Of a stretch of DNA of 64,000 bases, positions 18,565-25,833 are shown in pieces; positions within the stretch are counted from its first letter, which is position 1; each line of letters opens with the position of its first letter. The DNA comes from Candidatus Thorarchaeota archaeon (GTDB taxonomy: Archaea > Asgardarchaeota > Thorarchaeia > Thorarchaeales > Thorarchaeaceae). The stretch spans positions 86,944 through 150,943 of the forward strand of contig PRDH01000026.1 in the NCBI GenBank assembly GCA_003345545.1. The letters run 5' to 3'. The notes below the pieces were generated by a model. That model ran no database searches. It worked only from the letters and a program-made list of their open reading frames with translations, and was not told the DNA's origin. The translations under genes and the position numbers were made by a program.

Positions 18565-19047
18565 CTATCCGCCCGGACTACCATGCCATGGATTGTCTTT
18601 CCAAATAGTATCCCAGATCATATCTTCGGTGAGCGTCTCTGGTTCTATGACTACTTTGTGAAGCTCCTTCAACAAAGCATGATGCCGTATCTCATCTTCT
18701 CGGATCATGCTAGCAATGGTCTTCACCTTCTCGTCTTTGCTTCTCTCAGTCAGCTCAGCATATGTTTCTACGGCCTGCTCCTCCATCTTGATGTGAGCCT
18801 CTATGCCCTTAGCAATCTTATTGCGTTCCCTCTCGCTGATGAAGGGCGCTGGACCCTCTACTGCCTTTCTCAGAGATTTCAAGAGGGCTGCATGCTTCTG
18901 CGAGTCTGTTGAAACGGCAAGCAGCAAATCCTTGACAAAGACGTTGCCAAGTTTCTCAACATTCTCTCTCACAATCTCTATTATCTTGTGTTCAAGGGCA
19001 ATCTGTCTATCAATGAACTTCAGAGTTTCTTCTTTGTCCAATATCAT
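18565..19047 (-). CDS. Ferritin-like / rubrerythrin-like four-helix protein
   Basis: About 160 residues, almost all helical, with repeated Glu/His elements: ETLKFIDRQIALEHKIIE, DSQKHAALLKSL, AHIKMEEQAVETYAEL and REDEIRHHALLKELH. The ExxH patterns in helices 2 and 4 fit a di-iron ferritin-like site. A role in iron or peroxide handling is inferred from the redox neighbours. The frame opens at GTG 19077; ATG 19047 follows GGGAGTGG closely, and TTG 19041 would have better spacing to it. It faces the glutaredoxin gene across a 158-bp divergent promoter region with a perfect inverted repeat. Confidence 0.75.
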   Translation of the reverse strand: MILDKEETLKFIDRQIALEHKIIEIVRENVEKLGNVFVKDLLLAVSTDSQKHAALLKSLRKAVEGPAPFISERERNKIAKGIEAHIKMEEQAVETYAELTERSKDEKVKTIASMIREDEIRHHALLKELHKVVIEPETLTEDMIWDTIWKDNPWHGSPGG

Positions 19048-19097
19048 CCACTCCCGATATGATAGGGAGTAGACCACTCTGTTACTTAAGACTATTC

Positions 19098-19116
19098 ACT
19101 AATGGATTTCATTAGT
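19098..19116. promoter_or_regulatory. Perfect inverted repeat between divergent redox genes (candidate operator)
   Basis: ACTAATG-GATTT-CATTAGT: 7-base arms with a 5-base spacer, in the intergenic region between the ferritin-like gene (minus) and the glutaredoxin-thioredoxin reductase pair (plus). The size suits a dimeric winged-helix or HTH regulator. No regulator gene lies beside it. Confidence 0.5.
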
Positions 19117-19204
19117 TACTTCTGAATTGTTTCTTCACAATGTATATCAATGGTAATGGCAACTGGTTCTACACCTCATTTGGCATATTTAGGAGACATC
19201 ACAT

Positions 19205-19447
19205 ATGCCCAAGGCAGTAGTCTACACAGCACCTGAATGTCCACATTCCCGAAGACTGGTGGCTTTCCTTAAGCAGAACAAGATTGATTTCGAGGAGAGA
19301 TGCATTCTTGCGTCACCTGGAATCTTGGATGAGTTGAAGAGAGTCAGTGGTCAACTTGCCGTGCCCGTTACAGTAATCGGCGATGGTATCTTTCTTGGTT
19401 TTGACAGTCGTGTCGAAAGAAGAATTAAGCGACAAGTAGGAGTGTGA
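19205..19447 (+). CDS. Glutaredoxin-like protein with CxxS motif
   Basis: The 80-residue glutaredoxin/NrdH-type fold has VVYTAPECPHSRRLVAFLKQNKI with a CPHS active site (monothiol, second Cys replaced by Ser), then the cis-Pro part LAVPVTVIGDGIFLGFD. It is likely a small electron carrier or de-glutathionylase-like partner of the flavoprotein that starts 5 bases after its stop. ATG 19205 has AGGAG 9 bases upstream. Confidence 0.85.
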   Translation: MPKAVVYTAPECPHSRRLVAFLKQNKIDFEERCILASPGILDELKRVSGQLAVPVTVIGDGIFLGFDSRVERRIKRQVGV

Positions 19448-19451
19448 TCCG

Positions 19452-20381
19452 GTGTATGACCTAGTAATCATTGGTTCTGGTGTGACTGGATATGGCGCAG
19501 CAATGTATGCCGCTAGGCTTGATTTGAGCGTGGCAGTCATTGGTAATGTCGATGGTGGCACGATTACGCTCACTGACGATGTGGCGAACTTCCCGGGCTT
19601 CATCCAGCTCACCGGAAAGGAACTAGCAGAGAAGGTCAAAGCTCATGCGCTAGATTACCCAGTCTTCATCGAAACGGGTACTGTAACGGATGTCTTCAAG
19701 AGCAAGGAAAAGATCTTCTATGTCGTCACCGAGAACAAGTCGTTTCTGGCAAAGTCCCTCCTCTTTGCAACTGGAATGAAAGACCGGGAACTAGAAGTGC
19801 CAGGGCACAATGAGTTGAAAAACAAAGGAGTGAGTTACTGCGCTCTATGTGATGCACCCCTCTACAAGGACAAAGTTGTTGCTGTTGTTGGAGGCAGTGA
19901 TAGTGCAGTCAAGGATGCACTTCTGCTCGCCAAGTACTGCCCTACGGTCTACATCATCTATCGAAGTGAAAAGATACATCCTGAACCCATCAATGGTGCA
20001 CGAGTCATGAGAGAGCCCAGGATTGAGGTCATTACGAAAACTAACGTTGTCGAGATACTCGGCAGTAACAAAGTGACTGGCGTTAAACTTGATAATCCCC
20101 ATAACGGGTCGAACACTCTGAGTCTTGATGGAGTCTTTGTGGCAATCGGCGGTATTCCTTACTCAAGCCTTGCGGCTAAGCTGGGTGTCAAGCTCAATGC
20201 GAAAGGTGAGATTATGATTGACCGTTCAAGCAGGACTAATGTCGAAGGTGTGTTTGCCGCTGGTGATGTCGTCGACGGTGAATTCAAGCAGGCAATCACT
20301 GGTGTTGCTGAAGGCGTTAATGCAGCCTACCAGGCCTACAAGTACGTGAATGAGCATGAGTTCGTATTGGCCTGCAAATAG
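19452..20381 (+). CDS. trxB: Thioredoxin reductase
   Basis: The 309-residue protein has the classical low-Mr TrxR order: FAD fold LVIIGSGVTGYGAAMYAARL at the start, a redox pair in YCALCDAPLYKDK (about residues 133-136), NAD(P) fold VAVVGGSDSAVKDALLL, and C-terminal TNVEGVFAAGDVVDG. It reduces a thioredoxin-like protein with NAD(P)H or, in some archaea, other donors. The start is GTG 19452. The glutaredoxin-like gene 4 bases upstream is the natural partner, although that protein has only one active-site Cys. Confidence 0.9.
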   Translation: MYDLVIIGSGVTGYGAAMYAARLDLSVAVIGNVDGGTITLTDDVANFPGFIQLTGKELAEKVKAHALDYPVFIETGTVTDVFKSKEKIFYVVTENKSFLAKSLLFATGMKDRELEVPGHNELKNKGVSYCALCDAPLYKDKVVAVVGGSDSAVKDALLLAKYCPTVYIIYRSEKIHPEPINGARVMREPRIEVITKTNVVEILGSNKVTGVKLDNPHNGSNTLSLDGVFVAIGGIPYSSLAAKLGVKLNAKGEIMIDRSSRTNVEGVFAAGDVVDGEFKQAITGVAEGVNAAYQAYKYVNEHEFVLACK

Positions 20382-20417
20382 CACACAGAAACTCATGATA
20401 CTGGCATCATCACTCTT

Positions 20418-20702
20418 TCAGGTCGCCTTCAATGCAATTCTCCACGGGTATAATTCTGCATGGAAAACTCCCGATTTGACTGCTGGATCATTCCTCATGA
20501 TTTCAAGAGCCTTGTCACGGGATGCCACTTCAATCATAACAAGACCAATCAAAACTTCTGAGAATCTCCCAGCCATAGTGAGGATTCCCTTCTTCAGAAG
20601 CTCCTTTAGATACTCAAAGTGCTCACTGACCCGTTCATCTGTTCCGGGACTTCCGTATTTGTCTGCAGGCCTAAGCACAACGACGAACGATTGAGTTTCC
20701 AT
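20418..20702 (-). CDS. YCII-related protein
   Basis: From ATG 20702 the protein has 94 residues. FVVVLRPADKYGSPGTDERVSEHFEYLKELLKKGILTMAGRF and the later VASRDKALEIMRNDPAVKSGVFHAELYPW match the YciI/YCII ferredoxin-like fold, with a His in the usual place near the first helix. These are small dimeric enzymes or binding proteins with mostly unknown substrates. An upstream in-frame TTG at 20729 is possible. It converges with trxB and lies 36 bases downstream of the PDO gene. Confidence 0.78.
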   Translation of the reverse strand: METQSFVVVLRPADKYGSPGTDERVSEHFEYLKELLKKGILTMAGRFSEVLIGLVMIEVASRDKALEIMRNDPAVKSGVFHAELYPWRIALKAT

Positions 20703-20738
20703 GTTAGAGCAAGTCACACCCCTCATCAATAAGTCCTT

Positions 20739-21392
20739 TTAATTGAGCTTATCTATTGCTTCGTAGAGTTTCTCAACGAACATCTCAGGTGGTGTCAGCC
20801 CTTCGACAATCACAGTGTCGTTGAGGACTGTTTTAGGCACTCCGAATACTTCGAATTTGGCTGCATCTTCCTGCATTTCGAGCGACTCATACATTTCAGA
20901 GTCGATGAGTGGATTGAGTATGGCTGCCTGGTGAGCGAGCCTAGTCATACCTGGACAGTACGGGCATTGAGGAGTAACAAAGACGCGAATGAGAATTGGT
21001 TCGTCTATTGCACGAATATCCTCGATTACGTCCGGTGGGAGTGGAACTGCTCCATTCGATACATCAATGATATCTCCGATTAGCGCTCCAAACTCGTGGC
21101 CAGCTGGAATCCCGTAGAATTTTATTTTGTACTTCTCCTTCCCGTGGAGTACTATGGCTGGATGTCGTTTGACTCCTAGTTTCTTGGCCAGATTGCTCTC
21201 AAGTGATCCCTGATGCTCCTCCACCCTAATCAAGTCAGATAGTTCAGCGACTAATCGAACTAAGTCGCGAGTATCATTGCAGTACAGGCATTTCTCGCCT
21301 TCAGTAAACAGATGAATAGTCACTTCATTAACAAGGTTCTCGAACATCTCTCTGACTTGCTCTCGAGTGGCTTCGTCCATTTCAACGACCAT
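20739..21392 (-). CDS. Protein disulfide oxidoreductase (two-domain glutaredoxin-like, PDO)
   Basis: The protein is ~217 residues with two thioredoxin-fold units. The first holds KCLYCNDT (CxxC near residue 37), the second FVTPQCPYCPGMTRLAHQAA (CPYC near 146) followed by FGVPKTVLNDT with the cis-Pro. This is the archaeal PDO layout: an oxidant, reductant or isomerase of cytoplasmic disulfides that often takes electrons from TrxR. The frame opens at GTG 21401; ATG 21392 is preferred on the basis of the TATA spacing. Confidence 0.9.
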   Translation of the reverse strand: MVVEMDEATREQVREMFENLVNEVTIHLFTEGEKCLYCNDTRDLVRLVAELSDLIRVEEHQGSLESNLAKKLGVKRHPAIVLHGKEKYKIKFYGIPAGHEFGALIGDIIDVSNGAVPLPPDVIEDIRAIDEPILIRVFVTPQCPYCPGMTRLAHQAAILNPLIDSEMYESLEMQEDAAKFEVFGVPKTVLNDTVIVEGLTPPEMFVEKLYEAIDKLN

Positions 21393-21424
21393 GTCAGTCA
21401 CATCCTAATCTGGAGTCTTGCAGG

Positions 21425-21433
21425 TTTTAATAC
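21425..21433 (-). promoter_or_regulatory. TATA box for the PDO gene
   Basis: The minus-strand element GTATTAAAAC lies ~33 bases before ATG 21392, consistent with a short or nearly leaderless transcript. Confidence 0.45.
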
Positions 21434-21535
21434 ATTCCCTTTGCCAGCCCATCTGTAGCATGAGCGTTCGCAGACTCGATCATGTTGCATGATGGAATCC
21501 ATCCTGAGCTCTCTGACTACAACATAACGAATGTT

Positions 21536-22609
21536 CTAGATCCACTTGATTCTACGATCATGAATCAACTCCTCAAGTGCTGCTGGTATCTCCTCGGAGT
21601 CCTCAAGATTAGCCTTTGCATGAATCACCGTATCCTTGGCAATGCTGACGTCTTCGAGCTGCTTGCATTTGAAGAGCGGAGTTATATTGATCTCTTTGAA
21701 GTTATTCTCCTGCGGGTGGTCACTGTAAAGATATAGCTCAGCTATCTCCTTGCATTTCGATAATGGTGTGAGGTCAATTGCGCTGAGCTGGTTGCCTGCA
21801 ATATCAAGCGCTGTGAGCTTCTTGGCCTTCGCAAGTGGTGACAAGTCAAGAAGGCTGATTTCATTCATCGCAAGATCCAGCCGGCGTAACTGAGTACAAG
21901 CAGCGAGTGAACCCAGATCAATGATTCTAATCCTGTTTCCGCCCAATCTAAGAATGCGGATATCGAGGCAATTCTCAAGGGGCTTCAGATCAACCGATTC
22001 CAATTCATTGTGGTGCAGATACAGGAATTTCATGTTAGTGCAACTTGCAAGCGGAGAGAGATTCAAGTGTGATAGCGAGTTATACATGAGATTCAGTTGC
22101 TGCAATCCTGTGCACCCCGCCAAGCCGGAAATATCAAGAACCCTAAACTGATTATTCTCAATTTCAAGACTTGCAAGTGCCTTGCATGACGCAAGAGGTG
22201 AGAGGTCCAAGTGTGTAAGTCGATTCCCCAAGAGACGCAGCCTTGTGAGGTACTTGCATTTAGATAACGGTCCTAGGTCAATCTCTGCCAGGTTGTTTGA
22301 ACCTAGATGGAGCTCCTTTAGATTCACGACATTGGCGAGATGTTTCAGTTCTATCGAGGTGAGGGAGTTCTTGAAGAGACTCAGATTCATAAGATTAGGT
22401 AATCTGGCGAGGGGACTGAGGTCTACGTCAGATATCGCGTTGTTTTCAAGTTGGAGATCCCGAAGATTATCTAGCCCTTTCAGAGACTCGAGGCGAATGG
22501 TGGCAATACCTCGACGAGAGAGATCAAGTGCTGAGATTGTGACATCATCCACCTCGTATCTACACTCTTTGTTCTCTTTGTCCACGTACTCAACAATAAC
22601 GTCTTCCAT
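21536..22609 (-). CDS. Leucine-rich-repeat protein
   Basis: From ATG 22609 (GGAG 8 bases upstream) the protein has 357 residues. After an N-terminal cap (~45 residues) come ten regular 24-residue repeats of the form LxxLxLxxNxLxxIDLxPLxxCxx, then a degenerate repeat and a short C-terminal part ending EELIHDRRIKWI. There is no signal peptide or membrane helix, so it should be a cytoplasmic solenoid for protein binding. The DLSPLA/DLGPLS wording with Cys four residues later is highly uniform, which suggests recent repeat expansion. LRR proteins are frequent in Asgards; the partner here is unknown. Confidence 0.88.
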   Translation of the reverse strand: MEDVIVEYVDKENKECRYEVDDVTISALDLSRRGIATIRLESLKGLDNLRDLQLENNAISDVDLSPLARLPNLMNLSLFKNSLTSIELKHLANVVNLKELHLGSNNLAEIDLGPLSKCKYLTRLRLLGNRLTHLDLSPLASCKALASLEIENNQFRVLDISGLAGCTGLQQLNLMYNSLSHLNLSPLASCTNMKFLYLHHNELESVDLKPLENCLDIRILRLGGNRIRIIDLGSLAACTQLRRLDLAMNEISLLDLSPLAKAKKLTALDIAGNQLSAIDLTPLSKCKEIAELYLYSDHPQENNFKEINITPLFKCKQLEDVSIAKDTVIHAKANLEDSEEIPAALEELIHDRRIKWI

Positions 22610-22700
22610 ATTCTCTTCTCCGTCAGTCAGAGTCTGATTTGCAGAACATTCGAACAATTCATGTATTCAATGTTGCTGAAACAACACCTTGATCCATTCA

Positions 22701-23288
22701 ATGCTGGGTAAAGGCTTAATGGCCATGCTGATGATGAAGGCACAGCGACCTGAGATGAATTCAGACCTTCACGCACAGATGAGGACCAGCGATTATTATA
22801 TATTGTCAGTAACGGGACTGCTCTTTCTCTTCCAGCTCCTGCTCCTTTTCTTCTTTTTCAATGCGGGGCTCAATGTCATACTTCTGGGAGTAGGCTGGAT
22901 TCTCCTCATCCCTACTTTTCTTCTGCTTACACTCTCGGCGAACATTCTGCGTAGATACGGAAATGCAGTCGAAGGAAAATCCCGGTTCCATACCACATCC
23001 CTTGTGAATCGTGGCGCCTATGCAATCATTCGGCATCCGCTCTACTTGGGATGGATTATGATGTCTCTTGCCCTGGTGTTAGTATCCCAGTACTGGCTAA
23101 GCGCCTTCTTCTCGGGAATCATGATCCCATTAGTCCTGACAGAGATTCAGCGCGAGGACAAATTCAACGAGATCAAATTCGGACAGGAGTATTGCCAGTA
23201 TCAACAGGATATTCCTATGTTGAATGTATTCGCCGGTCTATGGAGATACTATGCGAGAAGAGAACGTCGTCAGCCCCTGCAGAGTTAG
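22701..23288 (+). CDS. ICMT/PEMT-like integral membrane methyltransferase (copy 1)
   Basis: The protein is about 195 residues with four hydrophobic segments. The C-terminal half has the SAM-binding signature of the isoprenylcysteine carboxyl methyltransferase / phospholipid methyltransferase group: YAIIRHPLYLGW, then EIQREDKFNEIKFGQEYCQYQQDIP. It probably methylates a lipid or isoprenoid-like substrate at the membrane. The start is uncertain among several Met codons between 22701 and 22761. A second member lies at 26499. Confidence 0.78.
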   Translation: MLGKGLMAMLMMKAQRPEMNSDLHAQMRTSDYYILSVTGLLFLFQLLLLFFFFNAGLNVILLGVGWILLIPTFLLLTLSANILRRYGNAVEGKSRFHTTSLVNRGAYAIIRHPLYLGWIMMSLALVLVSQYWLSAFFSGIMIPLVLTEIQREDKFNEIKFGQEYCQYQQDIPMLNVFAGLWRYYARRERRQPLQS

Positions 23289-23411
23289 GCTGTCCGTTTC
23301 TCATATTATCTGCAATGGTGCTGTCCAAAATCAAAAGAGTATTCGCCAGAAGAGTATGCTTTTTAACAGGTTTCCAATGAGCGGCGGCAATCTACGAAGG
23401 AGATTGGACTC

Positions 23412-23777
23412 TTGAATAAGAAGACGCTTGGCATCCTGCTTATGACATCGCCGTACACCTTTCAAAACAGCCACACTTTCTATGATCTGTGCAAGGCAAC
23501 GCTTGAGAGAGGTTATGGCGTGAAGGTCTTCCTTTTCGTAGATGGTGTCAATAATGCGAAACTGAAACAGGAGCCTGACCCCGATAGACCAATGAATGAC
23601 AAGCTCCTGGAGCTAGCCAGCTCAGGAGTGGAGTTTCAGGCTTGCGGCCTCTGTACCTCAGCTCGTGGTTTTGATCAGAGAGGTGGCGACTTCGTGCAGG
23701 GCGTGGAAGTAACAGGCCTCACTGAGTTCGCCGAACAGGTCGGTCAGGTGGACCGATTCATCACTTTCTCATTATAG
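23412..23777 (+). CDS. dsrE: DsrE/TusD-like sulfur relay protein
   Basis: The 121-residue DsrE-fold protein opens KKTLGILLMTSPYTFQNSHTFYDLCKATLERGYGVKVFLFVDGV, and FQACGLCTSARGF holds the conserved, potentially persulfide-carrying Cys (about residue 77-80). It is the first gene of a dsrEFH-like trio. In bacteria TusBCD passes sulfur for tRNA 2-thiouridine, and DsrEFH serves dissimilatory sulfur metabolism; no other dsr genes are present, so a relay role is more likely. The start is TTG 23412, with GGAG 9 bases upstream. Confidence 0.82.
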   Translation: MNKKTLGILLMTSPYTFQNSHTFYDLCKATLERGYGVKVFLFVDGVNNAKLKQEPDPDRPMNDKLLELASSGVEFQACGLCTSARGFDQRGGDFVQGVEVTGLTEFAEQVGQVDRFITFSL

Positions 23778-23788
23778 GAGGGACTAAC

Positions 23789-24139
23789 ATGGATTTCGTA
23801 GAAAAGAGAGTGCTGGTTCTCATCACTAGTAAACCGTTCGGGAAGATTATTGCAGCGGAGGGCTGGCGAGCAGCAGTGGGTATGTTCGGCATGGACCATC
23901 AGTCACAGTTGCTCTTCATTGGTGATGGTGTGTACGGCCTCGTCAAGGATCAGGATATTCAACCAATTAGAATGTTCAAGTCGACATTCGAGAGCTTTGA
24001 CGGACACATCTATGCAAGCAAGAAGTCACTAGACGAACGGGACATCAATGCAAGTGAGGTCTTTGATGAAGTCGAGGTACTTGACGACGAAGGGGTTGCG
24101 AGGACATTTATTGAGAATGAAGTCATCATAACGTTCTGA
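23789..24139 (+). CDS. dsrF: DsrF/TusC-like sulfur relay protein
   Basis: The 116-residue protein has the DsrE-like alpha/beta fold: KRVLVLITSKPFGKIIAAEGWRAAVGMFGMDHQSQLLFIGDGVYGL is typical of the DsrF/TusC subunit. It would be the middle member of a heterohexameric complex with the genes either side, 11 and 13 bases away. The ATG has GGAGGGA 9 bases upstream. Confidence 0.82.
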   Translation: MDFVEKRVLVLITSKPFGKIIAAEGWRAAVGMFGMDHQSQLLFIGDGVYGLVKDQDIQPIRMFKSTFESFDGHIYASKKSLDERDINASEVFDEVEVLDDEGVARTFIENEVIITF

Positions 24140-24152
24140 GGAGGAAGCAAAT

Positions 24153-24452
24153 GTGAAGTACATGATTCTGCTCTCGAATGAATGCATGAGTATCAAAGAG
24201 GTAGTCACGGGTCTGAAAAGCAGGAATATTGAGGTCGAACTGCTGCTCCTTCAGGACGGAGTGTATCTTGTAGACAAGGGAAACCCTGAATCCAAGGAGC
24301 TTAAGGAGCTTGGATTGAAAGTCCATGCACTCAAACATCATGTGGTTGAACGAGGAATTGCTAGTCGCTTGGCAGTCGATGTTGACCTTGTCGATTATCC
24401 TTCGGTCGTCGACCTTCTCATGGAGAAATCCGATAAGGTAATCTCCTTGTGA
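24153..24452 (+). CDS. dsrH: DsrH/TusB-like sulfur relay protein
   Basis: The 99-residue protein, KYMILLSNECMSIKEVVTGLKSRNIEVELLLLQDGVYLV, matches the small DsrH/TusB subunit. It has a Cys near residue 11 but not the Cys of bacterial DsrH, so whether it carries sulfur is open. The start is GTG 24153 with GAGGAGG 8 bases upstream. Last gene of the trio. Confidence 0.75.
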   Translation: MKYMILLSNECMSIKEVVTGLKSRNIEVELLLLQDGVYLVDKGNPESKELKELGLKVHALKHHVVERGIASRLAVDVDLVDYPSVVDLLMEKSDKVISL

Positions 24453-24493
24453 TGCGGGACTTGATGATCACATATTTGGTTCCTTGGCTGTTT

Positions 24494-24901
24494 CTAGGCT
24501 CTTTTCCCAAGGACAATGAGAACTTGACCCAATAGGTCGCCTGGAAGAACAGAAGCTTTGATTCGAGAACTGAACATTGACATATCGGCAGTCCTTTCCT
24601 CGGAATACTTTTTCATTTCAGTGCTACCGATACAGGCCAATTCACCCATGCCATTAGAGCCGTAGAATGACCGAAAGACTACGTGGTACGCTGGAACCTT
24701 GATAGGCTTGATAGAGACTATCTTCGTTTCACCACCTTGATACGCCACTTTTTCTGATGCGATGACTGGCACCAATCTTGTTTTTGACCAGTCGAGTGCA
24801 ACTCTGGCTTCCTCTAGTCCCTCAACTGAAGTTCTCATTCTATCCATTCCGAGACTTCCAAGGTCTTGCCCGCAGCTAATGATATAGATTTTTTCTGACA
24901 A
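24494..24901 (-). CDS. Conserved archaeal protein, possibly DUF22-like
   Basis: The 135-residue protein is predicted soluble and beta-rich. The middle part IVSIKPIKVPAYHVVFRSFYGSNGMGELACIG and the ending SVLPGDLLGQVLIVLGKR recall the archaeal DUF22 family, whose members end in a GDLLGxL-type strand; I hold this only weakly. The start is TTG 24901, with AGGGTG 7 bases upstream. It converges on the dsrEFH genes. No function can be assigned. Confidence 0.55.
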   Translation of the reverse strand: MSEKIYIISCGQDLGSLGMDRMRTSVEGLEEARVALDWSKTRLVPVIASEKVAYQGGETKIVSIKPIKVPAYHVVFRSFYGSNGMGELACIGSTEMKKYSEERTADMSMFSSRIKASVLPGDLLGQVLIVLGKRA

Positions 24902-25131
24902 TTCGTGCCACCCTGTTTTCAGCCGGCAATGTTACTTGTCCTTGTTTCGCAACGAGACCTCTGCCGCTTAAGTAGTTAACCAAACTGCCACATTGAATGA
25001 TAGTTTGACCACTTTCGGATTGTATGATTAAGAAGATCATGAACATAATCAATTCATGCACGTCAGAAAATTCAAGGCGACTTGTCCATTCGGGCACAAA
25101 GTGCCACGAGGAGCGCTATCCGAGCATTGTC

Positions 25132-25142
25132 AATATTTATTA
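25132..25142 (+). promoter_or_regulatory. Possible TATA box before two small ORFs
   Basis: The A/T-rich element ATATTTATTAT lies ~43 bases before ATG 25185. With the hairpin terminator at 25646 it would bound a ~500-nt transcript. Confidence 0.35.
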
Positions 25143-25184
25143 TGCTTTGATACGTGAAATATCTCAAGGCGATTTGGCCTTATC

Positions 25185-25403
25185 ATGAAACTAACGATAA
25201 CTCTATCCGAGCTAGACTGGATGAATGCAGTTGGTCACAATGAGCTTGACTCTGTGAGCGACTGTAGCTTGTTCTCAGCAATTTCCTCCGCACGTGTAGG
25301 TGGATTGCTTGCCTTTGCAGAGTCAGAAGGGACTACATCCTCAAAGACATCTGCAACTGGCAAGGCGTTGATCGCTTTTGTTTCACGTCCGGAGGTGATT
25401 TAG
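25185..25403 (+). CDS. Small hypothetical protein (72 aa)
   Basis: ATG 25185 opens a 72-residue frame with no recognised domain: LTITLSELDWMNAVGHNELDSVSD at the start, then a Ser/Ala-rich second half. There is no Shine-Dalgarno motif; a leaderless or short-leader transcript is possible. Support comes from context: a TATA-like element upstream, a second frame starting inside its stop codon (TAGTG), and a strong terminator downstream. It could equally be chance within a noncoding RNA. Confidence 0.35.
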   Translation: MKLTITLSELDWMNAVGHNELDSVSDCSLFSAISSARVGGLLAFAESEGTTSSKTSATGKALIAFVSRPEVI

Positions 25404-25549
25404 TGGGCAGACATAATCACTCAAGTAGACACGAACACGAAAGGAAGAGAGGGCGACGTCATGACTCGAACCATTCTAGAGATGACTCGAGTAGTAGTCG
25501 ACTGAAGATCCTAGGCGACCAGCAAGGGCTTGGCTGGGCTGGGGCATAA
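25403..25549 (+). CDS. Tiny Arg/His/Ser-rich hypothetical protein (48 aa)
   Basis: GTG 25403 shares its G with the TAG stop of the preceding frame. The 48-residue product is extremely biased: the first ~33 residues are almost only Arg, His, Ser, Lys, Asp and Asn, resembling an RS-like low-complexity segment, and it ends LKILGDQQGLGWAGA. Such composition would suit a nucleic-acid-binding peptide. It is too short to test by family and the call rests on the coupling and the bounded transcript. Confidence 0.3.
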   Translation: MGRHNHSSRHEHERKRGRRHDSNHSRDDSSSSRLKILGDQQGLGWAGA

Positions 25550-25645
25550 TATATAGTCCAATTGGGCTGATGGGAACCAGTCTTTTCCCGAACGCTCTGT
25601 ATCTTGGGACTAGGAAAGAGACTGTGTTTCTTCTTATGAAAGGAC

Positions 25646-25674
25646 GCATGGGCTGCGGACCAAGCAGCCTGTGC
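25646..25674 (+). terminator. Strong hairpin terminator with U-rich tail
   Basis: An 11-bp stem (two G-U pairs) with the 7-base loop GGACCAA is followed at once by CTCTCTTTTTCTC and then another T-run. It reads as a terminator on the plus strand only. It would end the transcript carrying the two small ORFs. Confidence 0.6.
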
Positions 25675-25833
25675 CTCTCTTTTTCTCATCTCTTTTTATA
25701 ACCTTCACTGGGGCGTTTCGCTGATAATCAAGTTGCAAGGTTAATAACCGCTCATGACAATCTCTACACATAAGTGTGCACGAACTACTCCACGTGAGAG
25801 GGTTGAGAGATTGCCGAACTGGGAGCTGGAAAC

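Noticed and set aside
21921..22637. Plus-strand frames across the LRR gene
   Set aside because: Repeated DNA keeps the antisense frame open; the sense strand explains the sequence.
24876..25097. Minus-strand 73-codon frame upstream of the DUF22-like gene
   Set aside because: It overlaps the ribosome site of that gene, has no recognisable domain and no start signal.
25455..25490. TGGTTCGAGTC on the minus strand, similar to a tRNA T-loop
   Set aside because: The flanking five bases do not pair and no acceptor or anticodon stem is found.
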